Assembly: GCF_900117455.1 (NCBI RefSeq)
Contig: NZ_FPHO01000002.1
Span: 992,001-1,056,000, forward strand
Length of the DNA stretch: 64,000 nt
DNA from: Hyphomicrobium sp. CS1GBMeth3
GTDB taxonomy: Bacteria; Pseudomonadota; Alphaproteobacteria; Rhizobiales; Hyphomicrobiaceae
Reading direction: 5' to 3'
Below the pieces are notes generated by a model. It worked only from the letters and a program-made list of their open reading frames with translations, made no database searches and had not been told where the DNA came from. The translations under genes were made by a program, and so were the position numbers. Of the stretch, positions 17,034 to 26,648 are shown piece after piece (position 1 is the first letter of the stretch; each line of letters starts with the position of its first letter).

Positions 17034-17960
17034 ATGATCATCAGAGCGGCGCACAAGACGCTTGGCGAGATCGCGTGCAGCGCGGCACTGGCCGTGCTCG
17101 TCGGCACGTTTGCGGAGGTCGCGCACGCGCAGTCGGCGGCCGATTGGCTGACGGGCGGCCCGGCGGATTCGAAAAAGTCCGACGAAAAGGCGGTCGCCGA
17201 AACGGCGCAGGTGCACATGGTCGCGCGGCTCACAGCCGATGGCGAGGAGATCGAGGAAAATCTCGTCTGGCGCGTGTTCTGGCATCCGCCCGGCGCAGGC
17301 CGCCCGTCGCTGATCGCGACCAAGCAGGACGCGAAACCCACTTTCAAGCTCGGGGTCGGCGACTATGTCGTCAACGCCGCGCTCGGGCGTGCCAATCTCA
17401 CGCGGCGGATCTCGGTCAAGGGGGAAGCAGCCGAGCCAGCCGTCGAGGAGTTCGTGCTCAACGCCGGCGGCCTGCGCGTCAAGGCGCTCGTCTCCGGCCT
17501 CGAAGCGCCGAGCAACAGCGTGAGCTACGCGATCCACTCCGATCGCGACCAGACGGACAGCCGCAGGCTCGTGATCTCGGCTGCGCGGCCCAACCTCGTC
17601 ATCCGTCTCAACGCCGGCATCTACCACATCGTCTCGACCTATGGTGACTGCAACGCGGTGGTGCAGAGCGACGTCACCGTCGAAGCCGGCAAGCTCACCG
17701 AGGCAACGGTGACGCATTCGGCAGCCAAGGCGACGTTCAAGCTCGTGCATCGGGCCGGCGGCGAGGCCCTGCCCGACACGCAATGGAGCATCCAGACGGT
17801 GCAGGGCGAAGAGATCAAGGAGAGCGTCGGCGCATTGCCGACGCACATCCTGGCGCCGGGCTCCTACACGGTGGTCGCAAAGTCGCAGGGACGCGAGTTC
17901 CAGCGCGATATCACGCTCGCCAACGGGGAGACGGCGCAGGTCGAGCTGGTGATGAAATGA
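17034..17960 (+). CDS. Exported beta-repeat protein related to the preceding VWA protein
   Basis: A 308-residue protein with a signal peptide (about residues 1-33, ending AHAQ) and repeated beta modules of the same kind as the C-terminal part of the gene before it: both carry 'VSYAI', then two arginines, 'L-x-AG-x-Y' and 'V-x-x-G'. It lacks a VWA domain. The start at 17034 puts a normal signal peptide at the N-terminus; a GTG at 16956 that overlaps the previous stop (GTGA) would add 26 residues in front of it. Function unknown; the order suggests joint expression. Confidence 0.7.
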   Translation: MIIRAAHKTLGEIACSAALAVLVGTFAEVAHAQSAADWLTGGPADSKKSDEKAVAETAQVHMVARLTADGEEIEENLVWRVFWHPPGAGRPSLIATKQDAKPTFKLGVGDYVVNAALGRANLTRRISVKGEAAEPAVEEFVLNAGGLRVKALVSGLEAPSNSVSYAIHSDRDQTDSRRLVISAARPNLVIRLNAGIYHIVSTYGDCNAVVQSDVTVEAGKLTEATVTHSAAKATFKLVHRAGGEALPDTQWSIQTVQGEEIKESVGALPTHILAPGSYTVVAKSQGREFQRDITLANGETAQVELVMK

Positions 17961-18030
17961 GGCGGCGTTGGAGCGCGCTCACCCGTGGGCTTGCCTCCGA
18001 CACGGCGCTCGCTACTCAACCGATCAGGCT

Positions 18031-18645
18031 CTAGAAGTCGGTCAGGACCCAGTCCGTGGGACAGCGGTGCGTCCGCATTTGGCGCTCGGTCTCGTCGAGG
18101 CGCGCTGCGTCGCTCAGCTTGTGAAACAGTCCGCGTGCGATCTGCCAGTGCTCGCACGCCGTGGTGAGATCGCCAGCCAAGCGGGCCAGTTCGGCCAGTT
18201 CGAGACGCGCCTCCGCCTGCACCGGCAGGTTCTTGCTTTTTGTCGCGGCGCGAAGGCTCGCCCGCAGGTGCTCGGCCGCCTGCTCGGCGCTTCCCTTCGC
18301 AATTTCCGCGCGGGCACTCGCAAGATACAGCTCGCCGAGAGCCGCGTGATCGGCGGCGGTCTCGGCTGCCGCAATGCGGCTGGCCCAATCGATGACCGGC
18401 TCAGGTGCATCGGGCCGGCCCGGCTTCGGTAAAACGGGGGCGGGCTCGGCGACGGATGGCGGCGTGTCTGTCGGGATGGCTCGGAACACCTGCGTTTCGT
18501 GGGGCTTCGTCTCGGTGGGAAATTCCTGCGGCCGCGTTGTCTGCCGGCGCAGCAGAATGACGGCGACGATCAGGAGCGCGAAAGGCACCAGCAGTGCGAG
18601 CGGGGCAAGGAACTCGACCAACGCCCCGCCGCTGTCTTCGATCAT
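18031..18645 (-). CDS. Membrane-anchored TPR-like protein
   Basis: A 204-residue protein with one membrane helix near the N-terminus (about residues 13-33, then RRQ), a proline-rich linker (35-80) and an alpha-helical C-terminal part with alanine/leucine spacing typical of tetratricopeptide repeats: 'AALGELYLASARAEIAKGSAEQAAEHLRASL' and 'ARLELAELARLAGDLTTACEHWQIARGLF'. It is probably a scaffold on the cytoplasmic or periplasmic side of the membrane; partner unknown. It follows the orphan binding protein gene by 40 bp on the same strand, and converges with the beta-repeat protein gene. Confidence 0.65.
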   Translation of the reverse strand: MIEDSGGALVEFLAPLALLVPFALLIVAVILLRRQTTRPQEFPTETKPHETQVFRAIPTDTPPSVAEPAPVLPKPGRPDAPEPVIDWASRIAAAETAADHAALGELYLASARAEIAKGSAEQAAEHLRASLRAATKSKNLPVQAEARLELAELARLAGDLTTACEHWQIARGLFHKLSDAARLDETERQMRTHRCPTDWVLTDF

Positions 18646-18685
18646 GCGTCGCCCTCCCCGGCCAATCGATCGCGCGCCGTCCTCA

Positions 18686-19825
18686 TCAGCGCAACGCGCC
18701 CGCAGACATGAGGCCGCCGCGCGTCCAAAGATTATTGACGCCCCGTTCCAATGCCAACGGCGACTTCAGGCCCACGTTGCGCTCGAAGACCTCGCCGTAA
18801 TTTCCAACCTGCCGCACGAGCTGATAGCTCCAGTCGCGCGCCAGCCCCATACCCTGGCCAAGATCCGCCTCGACGCCCAGGAAATGGCGGATGTCAGCAT
18901 TGGCGGAGCCGCGCTGCGCCTCGACGTTCTGGCTGCTGATGCCCAGTTCCTCGGCCGCGATCAGAGCTGAAAGCGTCCAGCGCACGATGGAAAACCACTG
19001 ATCGTCGCCCTGGCGCACGACGGGGCCGAGCATTTCCTTGCTGATCAGCTCCTGCATCAGCACGTGATCGGCGGGCACCGCAAGCCGGCTGCGCTCAGCA
19101 GCGAGCATCGCGACGTCACCAGTCAGCACCGTGCAGGCACCGTCGGCGTAGGCTTTGACGACATCCGTCCACTTCTCGGCGGCGACGATCTGATAGCGCA
19201 TCTTGCGCGACTGGAAGAACGTCTCGACGGCCTGCGCGGCCGGCGTATCCTTCATCACGCAAATGGTAGTGCCAGAAAGCTCGAGCACGCTGGCTACGGC
19301 ATAACCGCGGCGGATCAGGACGCCTTGGCCATCGTGAAAAAGCGTATCAGTGAAGCGCACGCCAAGCTCGGTGTCGCGCGAAAGCGTGCGTCCGCCGGCG
19401 CGTGGCAGAAGGTCGACCTCGCGAGCGGTCAGCGCATGGTAGCGGTTCGCCGGGGTAACGACCCTGTATTTGACGGCGGTCTTGTCGCCGAAGACGGCCG
19501 TCGCGACGGCCTTGCAGAAATCGATGTCGAGGCCGCTCCAGGTGCCGTCATCAGAAGCGGTCGCAAAGCCCGGGGCGTCCTCGGTCACGCCGCACACCAC
19601 ATGACCACGGGCGCGCACATCGTCGAGCGTGGCGGCGTGACCGGCTGTCGCGGCCGCCAAGGCGAGCCCAAACACGGCCAGCACCGCCGCGCCCGCCGCC
19701 GCAAGACGTCGCCGGCAATACCTCACGCCCGTCCTCGCGGAACGGGGAGCCTCCGGTGGGGAGGCCTCATCTGCGGACCCGACCGGACGCCAATGTCCGC
19801 GGCCGGGGCCCGGCGCTCGTTTCAT
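18686..19825 (-). CDS. Amino-acid ABC transporter substrate-binding protein (AapJ-like), orphan
   Basis: A 379-residue periplasmic binding protein (SBP_bac_3) with an unusually long N-terminus: about 40 charged residues precede the hydrophobic signal core (about 41-60, ending GHAA). The mature part fits the general L-amino-acid binding protein family: 'VRARGHVVCGVTEDAPGF', 'GLDIDFCKAVATAVFGD', 'LSRDTELGVRF', 'YDGQG'-like 'FHDGQGVLI'. No permease or ATPase gene is adjacent, so it either serves a transporter encoded elsewhere or acts as a sensor. A shorter internal start could remove the extra N-terminus, but no ATG precedes the signal core. Confidence 0.85.
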   Translation of the reverse strand: MKRAPGPGRGHWRPVGSADEASPPEAPRSARTGVRYCRRRLAAAGAAVLAVFGLALAAATAGHAATLDDVRARGHVVCGVTEDAPGFATASDDGTWSGLDIDFCKAVATAVFGDKTAVKYRVVTPANRYHALTAREVDLLPRAGGRTLSRDTELGVRFTDTLFHDGQGVLIRRGYAVASVLELSGTTICVMKDTPAAQAVETFFQSRKMRYQIVAAEKWTDVVKAYADGACTVLTGDVAMLAAERSRLAVPADHVLMQELISKEMLGPVVRQGDDQWFSIVRWTLSALIAAEELGISSQNVEAQRGSANADIRHFLGVEADLGQGMGLARDWSYQLVRQVGNYGEVFERNVGLKSPLALERGVNNLWTRGGLMSAGALR

Positions 19826-20048
19826 ACCTGCGTTTCCTCAGCCGCTACCGGCGCGACGTTCGTGCTTGCCGTGTCTTGCGACATCGTATTTTGTCGCGCC
19901 ACGAAGGGCGGTCCCCCCGCTCCCACTTGTCACACATCCCGCGTTGCGTGCTGGGGGTCAAGCCCTTGACCAGCGTTGGAAGTTGCGTCAAACGGCGCTC
20001 GGTTGGAGCTGGCGTCCAGAGCCTCGCAAAGGCAAGGATTCAACTGTC

Positions 20049-21239
20049 ATGACGAAACCGCAAAAGGGCGCCCGCAAGGTCCGCCATCCGGCAACCGCCA
20101 TCCTGCACAGTGGCCGCGACCCCGCCGGGCAACACGGCTTCGTCAATACCCCCGTCTACCGGGGCTCAACCGTGCTCTTTCCCACGCTCGAAGCGCTAGA
20201 TGCCTATGACAAGCAGCCCTACCGCTATGGCCGTCACGGAACGCCGACGACGACCGCGCTCGAGACGGCGCTGACCGAACTCGAAGGTGGCGCGCGCACA
20301 TTTCTGACCGCCTCCGGCTACCAGGCCGTGACGACCGCCATCCTGGCCTTCGTCAACGCCGGCGACCATGTGCTGATGGTGGACAGCGTTTATCAACCGA
20401 CGCGCAGGTTCTGCGACACGATCCTGGCGCGGCTCGGCGTGACAACCACGTACTACGATCCCTTGATCGGCGGCGGCATCGCCGAGCTGATCCAGCCGAA
20501 CACACGTGTCGTGTTTCTGGAGAGCCCCGGTTCGCTCACTTTCGAGGTGCAGGATGTCGGGGCCATCGCGAAGGCCGCGAAAGCGCGAGACGTCACCGTG
20601 CTGATGGACAATACCTGGGCGAGCCCGCTCTATTTCCGTCCGCTCGCGCACGGCGTCGACGTCTCTATCAGCGCCTGCACCAAGTATATCGTCGGTCACG
20701 CTGACGCGATGCTCGGCGCAATCACGGCAAACGCGCGCACGGCGGAAGCGGTGGAGACCGCGCGGGCGGTGCTTGGCGGCTGCCCGGGCTCCGAGGAGAC
20801 GTACCTCGGCTTGCGCGGCCTCAGAACGCTTGCCGTGCGGCTCGAGCGGCATCAGCGCTCGGCGCTGGAGGTGGCGCGGTGGCTGGCAACGCGGCCCGAG
20901 GTCGACCGGATCCTGCACCCGGCCCTGCCCGATGATCCCGGCCACGCGCTTTGGAAGGCGCAGTTCACGGGCGCCTCGGGGCTGTTCTCGATCATCCTGA
21001 AGCCGACCCCGCGCAAGGCGCTGGCGGCCATGCTGGACGGGCTATCGCTGTTCGGAATGGGCTATTCGTGGGGCGGCTACGAGAGCCTGATCGTGCCGTT
21101 CAACCCGAAGCACTATCGGACGGCGACAGCGTGGACCTCGGAGGGGCAAGCGTTGAGGCTTCACATCGGCCTCGACGACGTGGGCGACCTGATTGCCGAC
21201 CTCGAAGCCGGTTTTGCTCGCCTCAACGCGGCGCGATAG
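20049..21239 (+). CDS. metC: Cystathionine beta-lyase
   Basis: A 396-residue PLP enzyme that splits cystathionine into homocysteine, pyruvate and ammonia in methionine synthesis. PLP lysine is Lys212 in 'SACTKYIVGHADAM'; 'YRYGRHGTPTTTALE' and 'DNTWASPLYFRPLAHGVDVS' are typical of the MetC branch rather than cystathionine gamma-synthase. The ATG at 20049 (AAGGAT upstream) was chosen because homology begins there; the frame stays open for 61 codons before it without similarity. Confidence 0.92.
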   Translation: MTKPQKGARKVRHPATAILHSGRDPAGQHGFVNTPVYRGSTVLFPTLEALDAYDKQPYRYGRHGTPTTTALETALTELEGGARTFLTASGYQAVTTAILAFVNAGDHVLMVDSVYQPTRRFCDTILARLGVTTTYYDPLIGGGIAELIQPNTRVVFLESPGSLTFEVQDVGAIAKAAKARDVTVLMDNTWASPLYFRPLAHGVDVSISACTKYIVGHADAMLGAITANARTAEAVETARAVLGGCPGSEETYLGLRGLRTLAVRLERHQRSALEVARWLATRPEVDRILHPALPDDPGHALWKAQFTGASGLFSIILKPTPRKALAAMLDGLSLFGMGYSWGGYESLIVPFNPKHYRTATAWTSEGQALRLHIGLDDVGDLIADLEAGFARLNAAR

Positions 21240-21286
21240 GCCGCGAGCCCCGCGGTTCCCTCACCCGATTTTTCGGTTGCCGGATG

Positions 21287-21305
21287 AAACTACACTGTAT
21301 AGTTT
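21287..21305. promoter_or_regulatory. Palindromic operator before the TetR gene
   Basis: AAACTACACTGTATAGTTT is a 19-bp dyad, symmetric at 16 of 19 positions with arms AAACTA and TAGTTT. It lies 35 bp before the TetR-family start, where a self-repressing regulator would bind. Confidence 0.7.
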
Positions 21306-21339
21306 TCTCGCGATGTCGCGTGCGAAGGGGGGAAGGGAC

Positions 21340-21972
21340 ATGACGAACGCCGTTGCCGGGGGCAGGCCGTCCCGCGTCGTGTCCGATCAAATCACCTCGA
21401 AGCTGCTCAAAGCCGGCGCGCATCTCTTCCTGCGCCACGGCTACGAGAAGACCAGCATGGATGCCGTGGCCGCAAAGGCCGGGATCTCGAAGCGCACGCT
21501 TTATTCTCGCTTTCCCAGCAAGGCGGAGCTGTTCGAAGCCGTCGTCAATTCCGTGCTCGAGCGCAGCGTCCGTTCTTTCAAGGAAAGTCCGACCGCTCTC
21601 GCAACGTTGCAGGATGCCCTGCTCGAGTTCGCCACCAATCTGATGGAGATCGTGCTCGCTTCCGACGTGGTTGCTGTCGAACGGGTGGTGACCGGCGAAG
21701 CGGCGCAGTTTCCGGAGCTGGCCGGGCGCCTGCATGAGCGCTTCAGGATCTATATTGTCGACGTTCTTATAGATCTGATCATGCACTTCGAGCCCATGGG
21801 GCATCGCTCTGCGGCCGCCGTCCGCCTCGATGCCGAGCTCTTTCTGGCAATGATCGTGCTGCCGCCGCTGCGGCGCGCCGTGCTGTTTCAGTCCAAACCG
21901 GGTCTCGGCGACGAGGATCGGGTGGCCATCGCGCGTGCGGTCGAAATCTTCGCCAACGGGGCGCGCTCGTAA
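21340..21972 (+). CDS. TetR/AcrR family transcriptional regulator
   Basis: A 210-residue repressor. The N-terminal helix-turn-helix is clear ('LLKAGAHLFLRHGYEKTSMDAVAAKAGISKRTLYSRFPSKAELFEAVV', about residues 20-70); the C-terminal ligand domain resembles the AefR-like TetR group ('ERVVTGEAAQFPELAGRLHE'). Ligand unknown. The ATG at 21340 follows GGGGGGAAGGG; another ATG nine codons earlier is less well placed. Its stop overlaps the start of the patatin gene (TAATG), so the two are translated together, and a palindrome sits in its promoter. Confidence 0.9.
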   Translation: MTNAVAGGRPSRVVSDQITSKLLKAGAHLFLRHGYEKTSMDAVAAKAGISKRTLYSRFPSKAELFEAVVNSVLERSVRSFKESPTALATLQDALLEFATNLMEIVLASDVVAVERVVTGEAAQFPELAGRLHERFRIYIVDVLIDLIMHFEPMGHRSAAAVRLDAELFLAMIVLPPLRRAVLFQSKPGLGDEDRVAIARAVEIFANGARS

Positions 21973-23177
21973 TGCGCCCCCCGCTGACTGCGCGCCTTTT
22001 CCGCTGGCTCATGGCGCTGTTCGTGGTCGTGGCGATCTCCGGCTGCGCGACGCTTCCGCCGCGCAACGTATTGCCCGAAGCACTCGTCGACGAGGCGGAG
22101 CTGATCAACATGCCGGGGATCCGCGTCTGGGGCGACGCGACCGAGCGCGAACTCGAAGTGGTGCTCGCCTCCGCCTCCTCGCGCGGCGAGGCGGCGCAGA
22201 AAGGGCGCCAGATCTCCAACATGCTGGCGATTTCCGGAGGCGCCGAGGACGGTGCCTTCGGCGCCGGGCTGCTGGTCGGCTGGGGCGCCTCCGGCACGCG
22301 TCCCCGGTTCGATTACGTGACCGGTGTCAGCGCGGGCGCGCTGATCGCGCCGTTCGCGTTCCTCGGCGCCAAGGGCGACAAGGCGCTGAGGGAGATCTTC
22401 ACGCAATATGGGCAGTCCGACATTCTGACCGCCAACGTTCTGCCCGGCCTGTTCGGCGGCTCGGCCGTGGCCGATAGCAAGCCGCTGGCGCGGCTGATCG
22501 AAAAATATGCCGACCGCGCGTTTCTTCGCGAGATCGCGCGCGAGCGCAGGAACGGTCGCATGCTGCTGATCGGCACGACGAACATCGACGCGCAGCGGCC
22601 GGTGGTGTGGGACATGGGACGCATCGCCATGAGCGAGCATCCCGAGGCGTTGTCGCTGTTCCGCAAAGTGCTGCTGGCATCGGCCTCGATCCCTGGCGCC
22701 TTTCCGCCGGTGCGCTTCAAGGTAGGCGCGCAAGGGCAGACCTACGAGGAGATGCACGTCGACGGCGGCATCACGCAGCAGGTGTTCCTGGCGCCGAGCG
22801 CGTTGGCGTTCAGGAAGATCGATCGGCGGTTCGGCGTGCCGACCGCAGCGCGCCGCCTCTACATCATCCGCAACGGCAAGGTGACGCCCGAGTGGCAGCC
22901 CGTTGAGGAGCGCGTTCTGCCGATCGCGCAGCGGTCGATCTCGACGCTGACCAAACACCAAGGCATCGGCGACCTTTACCGCATGTACGCGGCGACCCGA
23001 CGCGACGGGATCGACTACAATCTCGCGGCCATCCCGGCCGACTTCACCGGCAAAAGCAGCGGGCCGTTCGATCGCGCCTACATGGTGCCGCTCTTCGCAT
23101 TGGGCCAGAAGCTGGGCCGTACCGGTTATCGCTGGCTGAAGGCGCCGCCCGGACTCAACGCGGCACAGCACGACTAG
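21972..23177 (+). CDS. Patatin-like phospholipase, predicted lipoprotein
   Basis: A 401-residue lipid acyl hydrolase. A lipoprotein signal ends at Cys25 (AISGC), so it should be anchored in the envelope. The catalytic dyad is Ser120 in GVSAG and Asp264 in VDGG; the oxyanion loop is SGGAEDGAFGAG (about 88-99). Its ATG overlaps the stop of the TetR gene, so that regulator probably controls it together with itself. Substrate unknown; related proteins act on membrane phospholipids. Confidence 0.88.
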   Translation: MRPPLTARLFRWLMALFVVVAISGCATLPPRNVLPEALVDEAELINMPGIRVWGDATERELEVVLASASSRGEAAQKGRQISNMLAISGGAEDGAFGAGLLVGWGASGTRPRFDYVTGVSAGALIAPFAFLGAKGDKALREIFTQYGQSDILTANVLPGLFGGSAVADSKPLARLIEKYADRAFLREIARERRNGRMLLIGTTNIDAQRPVVWDMGRIAMSEHPEALSLFRKVLLASASIPGAFPPVRFKVGAQGQTYEEMHVDGGITQQVFLAPSALAFRKIDRRFGVPTAARRLYIIRNGKVTPEWQPVEERVLPIAQRSISTLTKHQGIGDLYRMYAATRRDGIDYNLAAIPADFTGKSSGPFDRAYMVPLFALGQKLGRTGYRWLKAPPGLNAAQHD

Positions 23178-23224
23178 AGCGCCGCGTCACTCTCGGAGCA
23201 AGCGCGCCACGTCTCGATGGGCGC

Positions 23225-24763
23225 TCAGCGCACGCCGCCCATAAGCCGTTTCACCCAGGGCGTCAGCACGAAAAACAGAACGGCCATGGCCGCGGCAAGC
23301 CCCGCCTGCCAGAGGAAGCTCCAGGCCAGTGCATCGGGATTGGTGGCCGTGAAGTTGCTGCCGAGCACGCCGGCGAGCTTGCTGCCCAGCGCAAAGCCGA
23401 GCAGCCAGATGCCGAGCACGAAGGCCACAGCGCGCCTTGGGGCGAGCTTGGTCATCGTGCTCAAGCCCACCGGGCTTAGGAACATCTCGCCGACCGTCTG
23501 CAGGAAGAAGAGGCCGACGAGCCACAGCGGACTGATGCGTCCCTCCGCCGTCAACGTCGCCGCCGGCACCATGAGCAGGAACGAGAGCGCGAGGAAGACC
23601 AGTCCGGCGCCGAATTTGACCGGCGTCGATGGCTGGCGGTCGCCGAGCCGCATCCAGAGCGCTGCGAAGAGGGGTGCGAGCAGGATGACGAACAGCGGGT
23701 TCAAGGACTGGAACCAGGCGGAGGGAAAGCTCCAGCCGGCAAATTCGGAGCGCGTCAGCTGGTCTGCGAACAGCGCGATGGTGAGGCCTGCCTGCTCGAA
23801 GATGCCCCAGAACAGAATGGCGCCGATGAGGAGCACGAACATGGCACCGTAGCGACGCTTCTCCTCGTCTTTGGAGAAGCCGAGCCAGACGGCGAGCGCG
23901 GCCGGCACCAGGACGTAGGCCCAGCGCAACGGCTCGAAGCCCGGCCGGTCCGACAGCACGAGCAGGGCCAGCGCGCCAAGCGTGCCCGCAACCACCGTGA
24001 CCAGCTTGAGCAGCGGGCTCAAGCTCTCCTTCGCCCTACCCTGCTCTTCGAGCGCGGCCTGCGCCTCGATCGCGGTACGCGCCTCCGCCTTGGCAACGTC
24101 GCGGCCGAAGATCAGCAGCACGGCCAAGCCCGCCAGCATCCCAACGCCCGCGGCCGCAAAGCCCCAGTGCCAGCTCCCGGCGGGATCAAAGCCACTGTCG
24201 GCAAGCCACGTCTTCATGACGGGGCTCTGGGCCAGGAAGCCCGTCGCCAGTGGCGCGAGGAAGCCGCCAATATTGATGCCCATATAGAAGATGGAGAAGC
24301 CCGCGTCGCGACGACTGTCGTCGCGTGCGTAGAGGGTGCCGACGAGAGCGCTCACTGCCGGCTTGAACAGGCCCGTGCCGATCACCACGAGCACAAGGCC
24401 GACGTAGAACGTCGCGGTTTCGCCAATGGCAAGCGTGAAATGCCCCGAGGCGATGATCAGACCGCCAATCAGGACGGCGCGCCAGAGGCCGAGGCTGACG
24501 TCCGCCGCGACGCCGCCGGGGATCGACAGCAGATAGACGGCCATCGTGTAGTTGCCGTAGATCAGCGCCGCCTCGGCGGGCGTAAAGCCGAGCCCTCCTT
24601 CGCTCTGAGGCGCCACCATGAACAGCACCAGCAGAGCGCGCATCCCGTAGTAGGAGAACCGCTCCCACATCTCGGCGAAAAACAACACGCCCAGGCCGTT
24701 CGGATGGCCAGCGAACAGCGTTAGATCGGAACGACGAGTGGCCAGTTCTCTTTGGATGGTCAT
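23225..24763 (-). CDS. POT family proton-dependent oligopeptide transporter
   Basis: A 512-residue inner-membrane transporter for di- and tripeptides driven by the proton gradient. The family signature is clear: '[22 protein letters not shown]' (ExxER-type motif near residue 30) and '[23 protein letters not shown]' (the FYxxINxG motif). About 12 to 14 hydrophobic segments follow. The ATG at 24763 fits the family; the frame continues 44 codons upstream without similarity. It is divergent from the aldehyde dehydrogenase gene. Confidence 0.92.
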   Translation of the reverse strand: MTIQRELATRRSDLTLFAGHPNGLGVLFFAEMWERFSYYGMRALLVLFMVAPQSEGGLGFTPAEAALIYGNYTMAVYLLSIPGGVAADVSLGLWRAVLIGGLIIASGHFTLAIGETATFYVGLVLVVIGTGLFKPAVSALVGTLYARDDSRRDAGFSIFYMGINIGGFLAPLATGFLAQSPVMKTWLADSGFDPAGSWHWGFAAAGVGMLAGLAVLLIFGRDVAKAEARTAIEAQAALEEQGRAKESLSPLLKLVTVVAGTLGALALLVLSDRPGFEPLRWAYVLVPAALAVWLGFSKDEEKRRYGAMFVLLIGAILFWGIFEQAGLTIALFADQLTRSEFAGWSFPSAWFQSLNPLFVILLAPLFAALWMRLGDRQPSTPVKFGAGLVFLALSFLLMVPAATLTAEGRISPLWLVGLFFLQTVGEMFLSPVGLSTMTKLAPRRAVAFVLGIWLLGFALGSKLAGVLGSNFTATNPDALAWSFLWQAGLAAAMAVLFFVLTPWVKRLMGGVR

Positions 24764-25087
24764 ACTTTTGAGTGTCTGCGAGGGCCGCACGGGCCGCAAG
24801 CGCAACATTTCGGCAGCAACGCCGAGCTCAACGACGAAACCACCGACGGGGTCCGGCCGGGAAAGCGGCGTGGCCGCGTGCCGCCTTGTCCGCATAATTG
24901 GCCGTTAACTTTCGCTATTGCGCCTGCTCAAGGCTCGGCGGCTCCTGGCGGTCTAGGACCTTTGGCGTATAGACGCGCCAAACATGGCTCACTAATTAAG
25001 CAACACCATATCCTCATCAGAAGAACGATCCTGCGGGCGCGCGAGGCCCAAAGCAGGACATCTCCATCCCCCAAGGAGGAAATTCGC
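24764..25087. other. 324-bp divergent intergenic region (peptide transporter / aldehyde dehydrogenase)
   Basis: No gene is seen. It holds a perfect inverted repeat at 24961-24982 (annotated separately), an AT-rich stretch at about 24985-25020 and the aldehyde dehydrogenase ribosome site. Confidence 0.6.
24961..24982. promoter_or_regulatory. Inverted repeat TTTGGCG-N8-CGCCAAA
   Basis: TTTGGCG at 24961-24967 and CGCCAAA at 24976-24982 are exact complements around TATAGACG. It lies about 105 bp before the aldehyde dehydrogenase start and may bind a dimeric regulator. Confidence 0.5.
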
Positions 25088-26608
25088 ATGATTCAACAAG
25101 CCCTAAACGAAGTTTCCCAGCAGATCCGCATCCGCCCCCGCTATGACAATTTCATCGGCGGGCAGTGGGTCGCGCCGGTCAAAGGGCAATACTTCACCAA
25201 TCTGACGCCGGTTACGGGCAAGCCGCTTTGCGACGTTGCGCGTTCCTCGGCCGAGGACATCGAGCTTGCGCTCGACGCCGCGCACAAGGCCAAGGATGCC
25301 TGGGGCAAGACCTCGGCTGCCGAGCGCGCGCAGATCCTGAACAAGATCGCCGACAAGATGGAGACGAGCCTCAAGCTGCTCGCCATGGTCGAGACGCTCG
25401 ACAATGGCAAGCCCATCCGCGAGACAACGGCTGCCGACCTGCCGCTCGCCGTCGATCACTTCCGCTACTTCGCGGGCTGCATCCGCGCCCAAGAAGGCTC
25501 GATCGCAGAGATCGACCACGACACCGTCGCCTACCACTTCCATGAGCCGCTGGGTGTGGTCGGCCAGATCATCCCCTGGAACTTCCCGCTCCTGATGGCC
25601 TGCTGGAAGCTCGCTCCGGCGCTGGCCGCCGGCAACTGCGTGGTGCTAAAGCCCGCCGAGCAGACGCCCATGAGCATCTTGGTTCTCATGGATCTTGTCG
25701 GCGACCTGCTGCCGCCGGGCGTGCTCAACGTCGTCAACGGTTTCGGCATCGAGGCCGGCAAGCCGCTGGCGCAGAACAAGCGCATCTCGAAGATCGCCTT
25801 CACGGGCGAGACAACGACCGGCCGTCTCATCATGCAGTACGCGTCGGAGAACATCATCCCGTGCACGCTCGAGCTCGGCGGCAAGAGCCCGAATATCTTC
25901 TTCGCCGACGTTGCCGATGCCGACGATGAGTTCTTCGACAAGGCTCTCGAAGGCTTCGCCATGTTCGCGCTGAACCAGGGCGAAGTCTGCACCTGCCCGT
26001 CGCGCGCGCTGGTGCACGAGAAGATCTACGACCGCTTCATAGAGCGCGCCGTCGCCCGCGTGCAGAAGATCAAGCAGGGCCATCCGCTGGATGCCTCGAC
26101 GATGATCGGCGCGCAGGCCTCGAACGACCAGCTCGAGAAGATCCTGTCGTACATCAAGATCGGCCGTGACGAGGGTGCCCAGGTGCTCACTGGCGGCGAA
26201 CGTGCCGTGATCTCCGGCGAGACGGCGGAAGGCTACTACGTGCAGCCGACCGTGCTCGCGGGCCACAACAAGATGCGCGTGTTCCAGGAAGAGATCTTTG
26301 GACCGGTGGTCTCGGTGACCACGTTCAAGGACGACGAAGAGGCACTCGCCATCGCCAACGACACGCTGTACGGCCTCGGCGCCGGTGTGTGGACGCGCAA
26401 CGGCACGCGCGCCTATCGCTTCGGCCGCGCCATCCAGGCAGGCCGCGTGTGGACGAACTGCTACCACCTCTATCCGGCACACGCCGCGTTCGGTGGCTAC
26501 AAGCAGTCGGGCATCGGTCGCGAAACGCACAAGATGATGCTCGATCATTACCAGCAGACCAAGAACATGCTGGTTTCCTACAGCCCGAAGGCTTTGGGCT
26601 TCTTCTAG
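25088..26608 (+). CDS. NAD-dependent aldehyde dehydrogenase (ExaC/AcoD type)
   Basis: A 506-residue cytoplasmic enzyme oxidising aldehydes, acetaldehyde being typical of this branch, to acids. Catalytic Glu262 (LELGGKSPN) and Cys301 ([11 protein letters not shown]) are present, and the CTC pair is characteristic of the ExaC/AcoD/AldA group. 'FTGETTTGR' is the NAD loop. AAGGAGG precedes the ATG at 25088. The gene is followed by a terminator, then a cysteine hydrolase and a DUF779 gene on the same strand. Confidence 0.93.
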   Translation: MIQQALNEVSQQIRIRPRYDNFIGGQWVAPVKGQYFTNLTPVTGKPLCDVARSSAEDIELALDAAHKAKDAWGKTSAAERAQILNKIADKMETSLKLLAMVETLDNGKPIRETTAADLPLAVDHFRYFAGCIRAQEGSIAEIDHDTVAYHFHEPLGVVGQIIPWNFPLLMACWKLAPALAAGNCVVLKPAEQTPMSILVLMDLVGDLLPPGVLNVVNGFGIEAGKPLAQNKRISKIAFTGETTTGRLIMQYASENIIPCTLELGGKSPNIFFADVADADDEFFDKALEGFAMFALNQGEVCTCPSRALVHEKIYDRFIERAVARVQKIKQGHPLDASTMIGAQASNDQLEKILSYIKIGRDEGAQVLTGGERAVISGETAEGYYVQPTVLAGHNKMRVFQEEIFGPVVSVTTFKDDEEALAIANDTLYGLGAGVWTRNGTRAYRFGRAIQAGRVWTNCYHLYPAHAAFGGYKQSGIGRETHKMMLDHYQQTKNMLVSYSPKALGFF

Positions 26609-26630
26609 AGCGCCTGCGCTCTAGATTTTT
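26605..26630 (+). terminator. Rho-independent terminator of the aldehyde dehydrogenase gene
   Basis: CTAGAGCG (26605-26612) and CGCTCTAG (26617-26624) form a perfect 8-bp stem around CCTG, followed by ATTTTT. The stop codon TAG (26606-26608) lies inside the left arm. Confidence 0.88.
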
Positions 26631-26648
26631 GGTGGACCGATGATTCAC

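Noticed and set aside
19826..20048. Possible SAM-II riboswitch before metC
   Set aside because: The conserved AAAGCTAAA-like core and pseudoknot partner were not found.
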